Below, piece by piece: positions 1 through 7,041 of a stretch of DNA of 45,700 nt (positions within the stretch are counted from its first letter, which is position 1; every line of letters starts with the position of its first letter). The position numbers and the translations under genes are program-made. A model generated the notes under the pieces. The model did not search any database. It saw nothing but the letters and a program-made list of their open reading frames with translations, and was not told where the DNA came from. Source of the DNA: Bacteroidales bacterium (GTDB taxonomy: Bacteria > Bacteroidota > Bacteroidia > Bacteroidales > Prolixibacteraceae); assembly GCA_031285325.1 (NCBI GenBank), contig JAITWJ010000073.1:1-45700 (forward strand), given 5' to 3'.

Positions 1-140
1 TAAGCCGTGTCGTCTTTGACGGAGTAGGTAAAGGGGTTTTTCCCTGTTCGCCTGGCAACAATCACGGATTTCATTACGATGGCTACTGCAAAGAACAGTA
101 TAAAATATGCCGGTAAAATGATTCTTAAAAGGTCTGTCAT
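1..140 (-). CDS. ICMT-like membrane methyltransferase, N-terminal fragment
   Basis: Only the first 46 codons lie in the window; the rest runs off the left edge. The start is the ATG read from the complement of 138-140. The translated fragment opens with a hydrophobic segment (about residues 5-24) followed by a short basic stretch and GKNPFTYSVKDDTA. This layout matches the N-terminus of small bacterial isoprenylcysteine carboxyl methyltransferase/phospholipid methyltransferase-like integral membrane proteins, which usually have a VxRRTGxNP and a DDxA motif right after the first membrane helix. The catalytic C-terminal region is not visible, so the family call rests on this short motif alone. 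It was below the ORF-track cutoff. Confidence 0.5.
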   Translation of the reverse strand, partial: MTDLLRIILPAYFILFFAVAIVMKSVIVARRTGKNPFTYSVKDDTA

Positions 141-197
141 ATTATTTGAATCTTTATTGTTGGTTTAATCTTAAAAATCAATCGCTTAACGAAGTCT

Positions 198-569
198 TTA
201 AGGTTGCATCTTCAGATATTCCTCCTGCTTGCGTTTGGGCAGTTTTTTGAAGACCTCTTCTGCCGAATGCCGGATGAGTTCCCTGATCAGCTTGTCGGGC
301 ACATCGCTTTGGATATACACGGAATTCCACATCAGGTTGTTGCCGGCGTAATAGCCTTTGGTGATTCCCTGATAGCGTTCTCTTAATTCTGCCGACCTTT
401 CGGGATCGCATTTCATAACAACAAAAAAATCATTGTTTTTGGGTGTAAGCGAAAAGAACGCAAACATTTTCCCCATTATCTTATAGACAGGCGTGTCTTC
501 ATCGAAAGGCAGACACTCTTCTGCGCCTTTTACCGACAGACAATGCGTGCGAAATTCTTCAATATTCAT
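198..569 (-). CDS. MmcQ/YjbR family protein
   Basis: A 123-residue protein of the MmcQ/YjbR family, small proteins with a double-wing fold resembling the CyaY/DNA-binding type; the cellular role is not established. Family features visible are the opening MNIEEFRTHCLSVKGAEE, the central KMFAFFSLTP and VVMKCDPERSAELRERY, the GYYAGNNLMWNSVYI block, and a C-terminal helix in which the HSAEEVFKKLPKRK stretch is typical. Full family length (about 115-125 aa). The ATG sits 6 nt after the stop of a short remnant reading frame (576-662), and the VOC gene lies just upstream on the same strand, so the genes may be co-transcribed. It is a common accessory single gene in Bacteroidota. Confidence 0.85.
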   Translation of the reverse strand: MNIEEFRTHCLSVKGAEECLPFDEDTPVYKIMGKMFAFFSLTPKNNDFFVVMKCDPERSAELRERYQGITKGYYAGNNLMWNSVYIQSDVPDKLIRELIRHSAEEVFKKLPKRKQEEYLKMQP

Positions 570-575
570 GGCGTA

Positions 576-662
576 TTACTTTTTCATTGCTTCCGCCCGC
601 AGTTTCGTGGGCATCTTTTCGATAGCGTAGCGCAATGCATATTTTTTAGCGGGAAGTGGAAA
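576..662 (-). pseudogene. C-terminal gene remnant between VOC and MmcQ genes
   Basis: Directly after the TGA of the VOC gene, and in the same frame, 28 sense codons run to a TAA that lies 6 nt before the MmcQ start. The peptide (FPLPAKKYALRYAIEKMPTKLRAEAMKK) is helical and protein-like, and it ends in a basic tail like a real C-terminus. There is no start codon except an internal AUG. I read it as the leftover C-terminus of a deleted small gene in the same cluster. The alternative is a non-coding spacer that happens to stay open. I do not recognise the family. Confidence 0.35.
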
Positions 663-1097
663 TCAACTGATTTCCACTTCTACATCTACCATCCAGGCAA
701 TACCAAACTTATCGACCAACATGCCAAACAGTGGGCTAAAGAAGGTTTTTTCGAGCGGCATGGTTACAACGCCATCTTCGGCGAGCGCGTCGAAAATCCG
801 GCGGCTTTCCGCTTCGTTTGGCGTGCTGATGCAGATCGAAAAATTGTTGCCGGCAACTAACGGTTGTCCCATAGACGCTTCCGACAAGTCGCAGCCCATC
901 AGCATGGTTTCGCTGCTGACCGGCAAGCTGATGTGCATGATCTTTTCCCTTTCGGAATCAGGAATCGGTTGATCCGAAGGTGGCATATCCTTGTAATGAC
1001 CTACATAACTGAACTCGCCACCAAAAACAGACTTGTAAAAATTGAATGCGGCTTCGCACGTTCCGTTAAACGCTAAATAAACATTTACTTTTGTCAT
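663..1097 (-). CDS. VOC family protein (PhnB-like glyoxalase/bleomycin-resistance fold)
   Basis: A 144-residue PhnB-type vicinal-oxygen-chelate protein. Visible hallmarks are the N-terminal LAFNGTCEAAFNFYKSVFGGEF, the KIMHISLPVSSETMLMGCD strand-turn segment, NNFSICISTPNEAESRRIFDALAEDG, and the closing FFSPLFGMLVDKFGIAWMVDVE, all of which line up along the family's usual length. Members are often annotated as glyoxalase-like or 3-demethylubiquinone methyltransferase-like, but substrates are mostly unknown, so none is assigned. The gene lies upstream of MmcQ on the same strand. An inverted-repeat element (1139-1272) separates it from the zinc-ribbon gene. Confidence 0.88.
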   Translation of the reverse strand: MTKVNVYLAFNGTCEAAFNFYKSVFGGEFSYVGHYKDMPPSDQPIPDSEREKIMHISLPVSSETMLMGCDLSEASMGQPLVAGNNFSICISTPNEAESRRIFDALAEDGVVTMPLEKTFFSPLFGMLVDKFGIAWMVDVEVEIS

Positions 1098-1138
1098 AAT
1101 TTAATTGTTAATTTATTATACCGAAAATAAAAATTGAG

Positions 1139-1272
1139 TGTAATGTATGAAAAATAATTTAGAAACGAAGAAACGCTTCATTCTCTGTTTCCAATACTCA
1201 TCTGATTTTACCGTTTGTCGTAAATTACGAACTCACGTCAAGCGGGCGTTTGCTTATTTCGCGTGTATTACA
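1139..1272. repeat. Nested inverted-repeat element (attC-like architecture)
   Basis: Outer arms TGTAAT (1139-1144) and ATTACA (1267-1272) enclose inner arms AAACGC (1171-1176) and GCGTTT (1246-1251). This gives a long imperfect fold-back that fills the gap between two small genes. It starts 4 nt beyond the stop codon of the zinc-ribbon gene on the minus strand. A second element of the same architecture but different sequence follows the GNAT gene at 43635-43706. The 65-aa plus-strand ORF drawn across it has no protein-like features. Confidence 0.45.
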
Positions 1273-1276
1273 GTTC

Positions 1277-1546
1277 TTAGTTTTGTTTCCACCGTTTTAA
1301 AGTTGGTAAAACTTTTTTACAGTATTCCTTCATTTCGTTTTTAGTCATGTCTGCCTGTTCTGCAAATTGCAAACTGTATTCTATATATTCTTCCAAAGAA
1401 GAAATGTTATCAGTAAAATTCCCATCTTTAAAACAATATATGCAATAGTCATTATTTTCACTGCCATCAGCGTTTGTTCCAATAATTTTATCTTTTTCTA
1501 TTGGCATACTGCAACTTTGACACACTAATCTTTTTTCCGTATTCAT
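1277..1546 (-). CDS. Putative zinc-ribbon protein
   Basis: An 89-residue protein with the putative zinc-ribbon domain found in many anaerobes (Pfam Zn_ribbon_2 type). Four cysteines in two CxxC pairs are visible, CQSC near residue 10 and CIYC near residue 35, with the family's GTNADGSEN loop between them. The domain is followed by DGNFT and a helical tail (EEYIEYSLQFAEQADMTKNEMKEYCKKVLPTLKRW). The function of the family is unknown; metal binding is inferred from the cysteines. It is a stand-alone gene with about 260 bp of A+T-rich spacer on its 5' side and the nested inverted-repeat element directly at its 3' end. Confidence 0.85.
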   Translation of the reverse strand: MNTEKRLVCQSCSMPIEKDKIIGTNADGSENNDYCIYCFKDGNFTDNISSLEEYIEYSLQFAEQADMTKNEMKEYCKKVLPTLKRWKQN

Positions 1547-1759
1547 TTTTTTACTTTTATATGTCTTTGTGCCTTTAAGTACGATTATTTAATATTACTG
1601 TAAAGTTCTGTTTATTAAACATTCATTCCTTATTCTAAAACCCTCTGTACTTTCACTCAAAAATGTATATACGTTTTGGGCAAAGGGTTTATACCGTTTT
1701 TAATTCGCTGCAACGATGTTTCTTTTTAGGAATAATGGAATTTATCATGCTCTGTGTGT

Positions 1760-1777
1760 AATGGAATATATTCCATT
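1760..1777. other. 18-bp perfect palindrome
   Basis: AATGGAATATATTCCATT is a perfect 18-bp palindrome in the spacer between hydF (ending at 1811) and the zinc-ribbon gene. Further copies of the half-site TGGAAT occur nearby at about 1735. It is too A+T-rich, and lacks a following T-tract, to be a convincing terminator. A dimeric regulator site is possible. Confidence 0.4.
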
Positions 1778-1810
1778 CGTAATTTTCGATATTCCGGAAG
1801 AAAATATGTT

Positions 1811-3046
1811 CTATAGTGTATTTTTTTTATGGGTCATATAAATATCAAGAGCCGAAGGAAATGGCTGCAATGCACGTTCAAAAATACCAAGTAAATAGGC
1901 AATGGCTAATCCGTAATTTGTGATTGCAACTTTGGCCTGACGTACCTGCATAATTCTTGTAAGCATTTCACGCCTGTTCCACATACAGGCTCCGCAGTGA
2001 ATTATAATTTTATATTCCGAAATATTTTCAGGGAAATCGTGTCCTCTGATATTATCTATTTGAAGTTTTCCTCCAACATATTGTGTAAGCCAGCGTGGTA
2101 TTTTTACCGTACCTATGTCTTCGCCAATTGGGTGGTGCGAACACGCTTCAGCAATTAAGACTTTGTCGCCGGCTTTAAGTTGGTCAATAGCCATTGCTCC
2201 GTGTACCATTTCAATTAAATCGGCCTTAAATCGTGCAAATAATATTGAAAATGAAGTTAAAGGAATTTCTTTTGGGGTACAGGCGGCAATTTTATTAAAA
2301 GCTTGTGAATCGGTTACAACAAGTTTTGGCGGTTTTTTAAGTCTTGAAAGAGTTTCGCGAAATTCCTGTTCTTTTACTACAATACAAAAAGAACCGTTAT
2401 CAAGTAAATCGCGGATACTCTGTACTTGCGGTAAAATTAACCTGCCTTTTGGTGTTTCCTTATCGATGGATATTACCAATATGGCTGCTTCTCCATACCC
2501 CACCAAGTCGCTTAAAATGGCTGGGCGATTTATAAAATCGATATTTACCGATTGCAAAAGTAATTGGCGTAGTTCATTAATGCCCTTTCCTGCAGATATT
2601 GAAGTAAAAACATAAGGTATTTTTGCATTGTTGAGTTGCAATGTAATATTAGGGTCTTCATTAAAATAATCAATTTTGTTGAATGCAACAACAAATGGTA
2701 TTTCACGTTTTTTGAATTCTGTAATCAGTTGATGTTCATGTTCGCCCCATTCAGCAAAGTTCGATACAATAATGCCCATATCGGTACGATCGAAAACAGC
2801 TATTGTTTTTTTTACTCTTTTTTCACCAATTATACCGACATCATCAATCCCTGCTGTATCAATAAAAAGCACTGGGCCAAACGGTAATAGTTCCATTGGT
2901 TTTTCAACAGGGTCGGTAGTTGTACCTGCAATGTCTGAAACAATTGAAACTTCCTGTTGTGTCAAAGCATTTAGCAAACTGGACTTTCCTGTATTCCTTC
3001 TTCCGAAAATACCTATATGTAATCGAAATGATTTTGGCGTTTTCAT
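1811..3046 (-). CDS. hydF: [FeFe]-hydrogenase maturation GTPase HydF
   Basis: HydF is the scaffold on which the 2Fe subcluster of [FeFe] hydrogenase is assembled before transfer to apo-HydA. The N-terminal half is an Era/MnmE-like GTPase: P-loop GRRNTGKSS (residues 15-23), TTTDP, DTAG (63-66) and NKID (123-126). The C-terminal domain carries the iron-sulfur ligand set expected for HydF: C302-x-H304 and, 45 residues later, H350-C351-xx-C354 (HCGAC). The length of 411 aa is normal. It is encoded 49 bp downstream of hydG on the same strand, with hydE divergent, so the maturase set is complete here. No hydrogenase subunit gene is in the window, so the target enzyme must be encoded elsewhere. Confidence 0.97.
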   Translation of the reverse strand: MKTPKSFRLHIGIFGRRNTGKSSLLNALTQQEVSIVSDIAGTTTDPVEKPMELLPFGPVLFIDTAGIDDVGIIGEKRVKKTIAVFDRTDMGIIVSNFAEWGEHEHQLITEFKKREIPFVVAFNKIDYFNEDPNITLQLNNAKIPYVFTSISAGKGINELRQLLLQSVNIDFINRPAILSDLVGYGEAAILVISIDKETPKGRLILPQVQSIRDLLDNGSFCIVVKEQEFRETLSRLKKPPKLVVTDSQAFNKIAACTPKEIPLTSFSILFARFKADLIEMVHGAMAIDQLKAGDKVLIAEACSHHPIGEDIGTVKIPRWLTQYVGGKLQIDNIRGHDFPENISEYKIIIHCGACMWNRREMLTRIMQVRQAKVAITNYGLAIAYLLGIFERALQPFPSALDIYMTHKKNTL

Positions 3047-3095
3047 TTTTCGTTTATCGAAACGTGAAAGTATTGATCTTCTTAGATGAGTTTAT

Positions 3096-4493
3096 TTAAC
3101 AATACACATCATCTCTTTCATTGTTTACCCGTTGAATCAGTTTTTCTGCTCTTTGCTTAGCAAGGCCGGTCATTTCAGTGATGCTCTTTTTTATGAGTTC
3201 ATCACCAATTTTCACTGTTTCCGGTTTTGCATAATTTTTCAAATATTCCTTGAATGATGACAAAGCGTTTGGAGCACAGTGCAATTTAATGTCGCCTGTT
3301 TTTGCAAGATCCATAAAGTCATGTCCGGTTCTGCCCAGTCGGTAGCAGGCTGTGCAAAAAGATGGTATATGTCCCATGGAAACAACATCACGAATTACCT
3401 CGTCAAGTGGACGGTGGTCGCCAAGACTAAACTGCCCGGATGGGTCATCATCGGTTTTTTCTTCATAACCTCCGGGATTTGTACGGCTTCCGGCTGAAAT
3501 CTGACTTACTCCCAGTGCAAATGTTTCACGGCGCATTTGAGCAGTTTCACGGGTTGACATAATTATTCCGGTATATGGAACTGCCAAACGTAAAATAGCA
3601 ACAATTTTTTTGAAATCGATATCTGAAACAGGAAATGGCGGGTGTGTAGCCAGTTTACTTCCCGTGGCGGGTTCAAGCCGAGGAACACTGATGGTATGTG
3701 GGCCAACGCCAAATTTATCTCCTAACTCAGCAATGTGCTGTATCATGGACAGAATTTCAAACCTGTAATCGAAAAGGCCAAATAGTATGCCAATGCCAAC
3801 ATCGTCTATGCCAGCCTCCATAGCACGGTGCAATGCCCATACCCGCCAGTTGTAATCGCGTTTTTTCCCCTTTAGATGAACCTTTTGGTATGTTTCGCGG
3901 TGGTAAGTTTCCTGAAAAATCTGGTATGTGCCAATACCTTCTGTCTTAAGAAGTTTAAATTCATCCGTGTCAAGTGGAGCTATATTAACATTTACGCGCC
4001 GTATTTCGCCATGCTCTGTTTTTACACTGTAAATAGTTTTTATTGAATCGAGTATATATTGAAATCCTTGATTTGGATATGATTCGCCGGCAACCATTAA
4101 AATTCGTTTATGCCCTTGGTTTATAAGAACATTAACTTCGCGTGCAATGTGTTCTTGTGTTAATGCATTTCGTTCTATTTTTTTGTTTGTAACACGAAAT
4201 GCACAGTACAGACACTCGTTTGAGCACATATTTGAAATGTATAATGGAGCAAAAAGCACCAGGCGTTTCCCGTAAATGGCTTCCTTTACTTCATTTGCAG
4301 AGTTAAATAACTCACTAAGCATTTCAGGATCGCTAATACCGGTTAAAACAGCAACATCGTTCATGTTCAACCCTTTCATTTCACGAGCTTTTGAAAGTAC
4401 TTCTCTTACTTTTATAAAGTCGGCTTTTTTGTTTGCCTCCAATACTTCCCATACTTTTTGTTCATCAATAAAATTTGCAGGTATATTATACAT
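3096..4493 (-). CDS. hydG: [FeFe]-hydrogenase maturase HydG (radical SAM tyrosine lyase)
   Basis: HydG cleaves tyrosine to give the CO and cyanide ligands of the H-cluster. The radical SAM CX3CX2C motif is C90-SNE-C94-LY-C97. The second, C-terminal cluster motif CX2CX22C is also complete (CTACYRLG...KLHC), which separates HydG from the related thiazole synthase ThiH. The 465-aa length matches HydG (about 460-480). The start is the ATG at 4493, facing a 176-bp divergent region shared with hydE. It is probably the first gene of a hydG-hydF transcript, with a 49-bp gap. Confidence 0.97.
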   Translation of the reverse strand: MYNIPANFIDEQKVWEVLEANKKADFIKVREVLSKAREMKGLNMNDVAVLTGISDPEMLSELFNSANEVKEAIYGKRLVLFAPLYISNMCSNECLYCAFRVTNKKIERNALTQEHIAREVNVLINQGHKRILMVAGESYPNQGFQYILDSIKTIYSVKTEHGEIRRVNVNIAPLDTDEFKLLKTEGIGTYQIFQETYHRETYQKVHLKGKKRDYNWRVWALHRAMEAGIDDVGIGILFGLFDYRFEILSMIQHIAELGDKFGVGPHTISVPRLEPATGSKLATHPPFPVSDIDFKKIVAILRLAVPYTGIIMSTRETAQMRRETFALGVSQISAGSRTNPGGYEEKTDDDPSGQFSLGDHRPLDEVIRDVVSMGHIPSFCTACYRLGRTGHDFMDLAKTGDIKLHCAPNALSSFKEYLKNYAKPETVKIGDELIKKSITEMTGLAKQRAEKLIQRVNNERDDVYC

Positions 4494-4555
4494 GGTTTAA
4501 AATTTTTGAAATCGCCTTTTATCAAACTTTAGTAAAATGTAAAGTTAAGACTTTA

Positions 4556-4579
4556 ATTTTAGATATTAACATCTAAAAT
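4556..4579. promoter_or_regulatory. Inverted repeat in the hydG-hydE divergent promoter region
   Basis: ATTTTAGAT and ATCTAAAAT form perfect 9-bp arms around a 6-nt spacer (ATTAAC), in the middle of the 176-bp region between divergent hydG and hydE. A partial copy (TTTTATCTAAAATT) follows about 45 bp downstream. The position suits an operator controlling both maturase transcripts. The sequence does not match a Rex or an FNR/CRP consensus that I know, so the regulator is not named. Confidence 0.45.
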
Positions 4580-4669
4580 ATTTTTGAGCGTAAAGCTCAT
4601 ATTTTTTAATTTTATCTAAAATTAAAACAAGCGTGTAAATATTTTTGGGAATACATTTTAAAGAAAGTT

Positions 4670-5713
4670 GTGGAAAAAACAAAGATAATAGAATTGCTTC
4701 AGCTTCGAGGCGAAGAAAGAAATGTGCTGTTTGGAGAAGCCTCGAAAGTTAAAGATGAGATTGTTGGCCGAAAAGTATATTTCCGTGGATTGGTTGAGAT
4801 TTCAAATATATGCTCGAAAGACTGTTTATACTGCGGAATAAGAAAAAGTAACGATAAGGTTATTCGTTATAATGCAAGTGATGAAGAAATACTTTCAGCA
4901 TGCCGGTTTGCATGGGAAAATGGTTTTGGTTCGGTGGTTTTGCAGTCGGGCGAGTTAACATCGCCTGCATTTGTAAGGCGAGTGGATTATATTTTAAAAC
5001 AAATTAAGAAACTTTCGGGTAACGAACTGGGTATTACACTCAGTTGCGGTGAGCAAACAAGAGAAACTTTACGGCGTTGGTTCGACAGTGGAGCGCACCG
5101 GTATTTACTGCGTATTGAAACTTCCAATAATGATTTGTATAATAAAATTCATCCAAAAACAAAAAAACATTCTTTCGAAAAACGTATTGAGGCGCTGAAT
5201 TTACTGCGCGATGAAGGTTATCAGTTGGGAACGGGGGTTATGATTGGCTTACCTTTTCAGACTGTTGAAGATTTGGCTGACGACCTCTTGTTTTTCAAAA
5301 AAATGGATATTGACATGTGCGGAATGGGGCCTTATATAGAACATAAGCACACACCATTGTTTGAATATGGAAATTTGCTTAAACCCAAACATGAACGTTT
5401 TGATTTAGCGCTGAACATGATTGCTGTTTTGCGTTTGCTAATGCCCGATATAAACATTGCAGCTACTACCGCATTGCAGGCAATTGATACTGCAGGGCGT
5501 GAAAAAGCGCTTACGGTTGGCGCCAATGTTATTATGCCAAACTTAACACCCTGTAAATACCGGAAAGATTATCTGCTATACGAAGGTAAGCCTAATTTAG
5601 ACGAAGATGCCGGATTTAATAATTATATAAAAACCCTTGCCGAATATACAGGAAACAAAATAGGATACAACGAATGGGGTGATTCGTTACATTTTCAAAA
5701 AAATAAAAAATAA
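4670..5713 (+). CDS. hydE: [FeFe]-hydrogenase maturase HydE (radical SAM)
   Basis: HydE is the radical SAM enzyme acting with HydG and HydF to build the azadithiolate-bridged subcluster. The CX3CX2C motif is C48-SKD-C52-LY-C55. Other family features are LQSGE, the SCGEQTRETLRRW block, LRIETSN and GVMIGLPFQTVEDLADDL, followed by the C-terminal NLTPCKYRKDYLLYEGKP segment. The length of 347 aa is typical. The start is GTG (gtggaaaaaaca), preceded by a purine run (AAAGAAAG); no closer ATG fits. It is transcribed away from hydG-hydF and converges with the DUF5715-like gene, with only 7 bp between the two stop codons. Confidence 0.96.
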   Translation: MEKTKIIELLQLRGEERNVLFGEASKVKDEIVGRKVYFRGLVEISNICSKDCLYCGIRKSNDKVIRYNASDEEILSACRFAWENGFGSVVLQSGELTSPAFVRRVDYILKQIKKLSGNELGITLSCGEQTRETLRRWFDSGAHRYLLRIETSNNDLYNKIHPKTKKHSFEKRIEALNLLRDEGYQLGTGVMIGLPFQTVEDLADDLLFFKKMDIDMCGMGPYIEHKHTPLFEYGNLLKPKHERFDLALNMIAVLRLLMPDINIAATTALQAIDTAGREKALTVGANVIMPNLTPCKYRKDYLLYEGKPNLDEDAGFNNYIKTLAEYTGNKIGYNEWGDSLHFQKNKK

Positions 5714-5720
5714 TTTCATG

Positions 5721-6461
5721 TTAATTGGTTACTGTAATATGAAAACACCGTTCGTTGCGTTCGGTAACAACCACACACCGGCCTTCTTTGCGTAACTCGC
5801 CAATGGCTTCCGACAAAAGTTTTGATGCTTCGCCGTCAGTTAATTCGGCTTTTTTCCAGAATAATGTTTTTTTTGTAACCGTTGTATAAGGTATGTCAAA
5901 CGTTGTGCCGTACAGGTGCGCTGTATTCGGCGAAGCATTTCCATTATTCCGGCTCAGGCTTTTTTGGCTTTCCTGAGTACGCAGCAGCGAACTTATTTGG
6001 AAGTAATAATCCGGTTTATCATGTTCATCTAACTTCTTTCTGAACAGTTTTCCTAAGTCGTCTAAAAAATCTTTAACATTTGGGGTAAGATAGGCATGCG
6101 AATGCGTAAGGTGTCTTACCATGTAGTATCGATTATTCTTTATTTCAACCAGTTTATTGTCGTCTATTAATTTAGCAACATCATTTTTTAACGCCTCATT
6201 GGTTTTAAAAGGTTCGATACCGTTTCTTTCAGCATATTTCAAATGAACAGCGTTAAGGTCTTTATACCAGTCAACTTTTACTGTTCCTATTGAAGGCGGG
6301 TGTAAAATACCGTATATTTTTTTCTTCGCCGGAAAATAAAGAACAGTAAGCACAACAATGGCGGAAAGAAATATTATACCTTTTATTTTGACTGTTTTTT
6401 TCAGTTTCCTTTTTCTGCGTCCCTTAACAGAGTGTTGTAATTTTGTAGTGGTCATTTTCAT
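5721..6461 (-). CDS. DUF5715 family protein (peptidase M15/VanY-like fold)
   Basis: A 246-residue protein that resembles the Bacteroidetes DUF5715 family. It has a very basic N-terminus (GRRKRKLKK), one membrane helix at about residues 27-44, then an extracytoplasmic domain. That domain contains the family signature SSLLRTQESQKSLSRNNGNAS followed by AHLYGTTFDIPY. The S/LRT...HxxGxxxD arrangement recalls the zinc site of M15/VanY D,D-carboxypeptidases, and the C-terminal CFHITV could give the last ligand. A cell-wall role is therefore plausible but not established for the family. The gene converges with hydE; its upstream spacer holds repeat element A. Confidence 0.75.
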   Translation of the reverse strand: MKMTTTKLQHSVKGRRKRKLKKTVKIKGIIFLSAIVVLTVLYFPAKKKIYGILHPPSIGTVKVDWYKDLNAVHLKYAERNGIEPFKTNEALKNDVAKLIDDNKLVEIKNNRYYMVRHLTHSHAYLTPNVKDFLDDLGKLFRKKLDEHDKPDYYFQISSLLRTQESQKSLSRNNGNASPNTAHLYGTTFDIPYTTVTKKTLFWKKAELTDGEASKLLSEAIGELRKEGRCVVVTERNERCFHITVTN

Positions 6462-6691
6462 TGTATCTTTTTCGATTCAATGCCTGCAATATTAAAATGA
6501 AAATTGGTTTATTGCCTTACTCGGTTTTTTAAGTTATAAACACAACATTGTTAATGTATAAATTATTGCTGTTTAGTATTGTATTTTACAGTTGACAGAG
6601 GCTTCGCGCTGTTGCCGGCAGTAACGGCGAAACAATCAGGAACAATTAATAATTAAGAGAGAGGATACGACAGCATCGCAAGCACCAAAAC

Positions 6692-6826
6692 GATGATTTT
6701 GCCTCTTGCGGAGTTTCCGCAAACCCCAAAATGAAGATTTTACCTCTTGCGGAGTTTCCGCAAACCCCAAAAAGATGATTTTGCCCCTTGCGGAGTTTCC
6801 GCAAACCCCCAAAAGATAATTTTGCA
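6692..6826. repeat. 41-bp tandem array with hairpins (in element A)
   Basis: About 3.3 copies of a 41-bp unit. Every full unit contains TTGCGGAGTTTCCGCAA, a perfect 7-bp stem with a 3-nt loop, preceded by CTC or CCC and followed by ACCCC. Units differ at only a few positions, mostly outside the stem. Confidence 0.9.
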
Positions 6827-6913
6827 ACATGAAATCAAAACCACAACGATATGAAACGTAAATAAATCAATCTTTAACACCGGTAAAACACCGGGCGCTT
6901 CGATTTTTATGCC

Positions 6914-6935
6914 GGCGGTGTTGGCCAACACCGCC
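6914..6935. repeat. 22-bp perfect G+C-rich palindrome (in element A)
   Basis: GGCGGTGTTGGCCAACACCGCC is self-complementary over its entire length. It stands in A+T-rich surroundings between the tandem array and the end of element A. It would fold into a strong hairpin as RNA or single-stranded DNA. There is no T-tract after it on either strand, so it is not a standard terminator. Confidence 0.8.
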
Positions 6936-7041
6936 GAAACTACCGAAACCACCGCGAAGCAGTTCATCGAAGGGGGGGCAAAAAACTTATCCTGTAAATT
7001 CAAAACAGTTTCTAAATAATTATTCCTTATTTTGTAAACTG

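Larger units (their letters stand above)
6590..7011. repeat. Intergenic repeat element A (hairpin-array family)
   Basis: This fills most of the 580-bp gap before miaA. From left to right it has a stretch shared with the other copies (AACAATTAATAATT), a 41-bp tandem array (6692-6826), a perfect palindrome (6914-6935), and the family's end sequence GAAGCAGTTCATCGAAGG...AAATTCAAAACAGTTT, which finishes at 7011. A matching terminal inverted repeat is not seen on the left, so this copy may be truncated. The minus-strand ORFs drawn through it (64 and 110 aa) are repeat artefacts. Confidence 0.75.

Noticed and set aside
1147-1344. 65-aa plus-strand ORF
   Set aside because: It lies over the nested inverted repeat and runs antisense into the zinc-ribbon gene; composition is not protein-like.
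6692-6826. CRISPR array
   Set aside because: The units are contiguous tandem repeats without unique spacers, and there are no cas genes. The same holds for the arrays in elements B, C and D.
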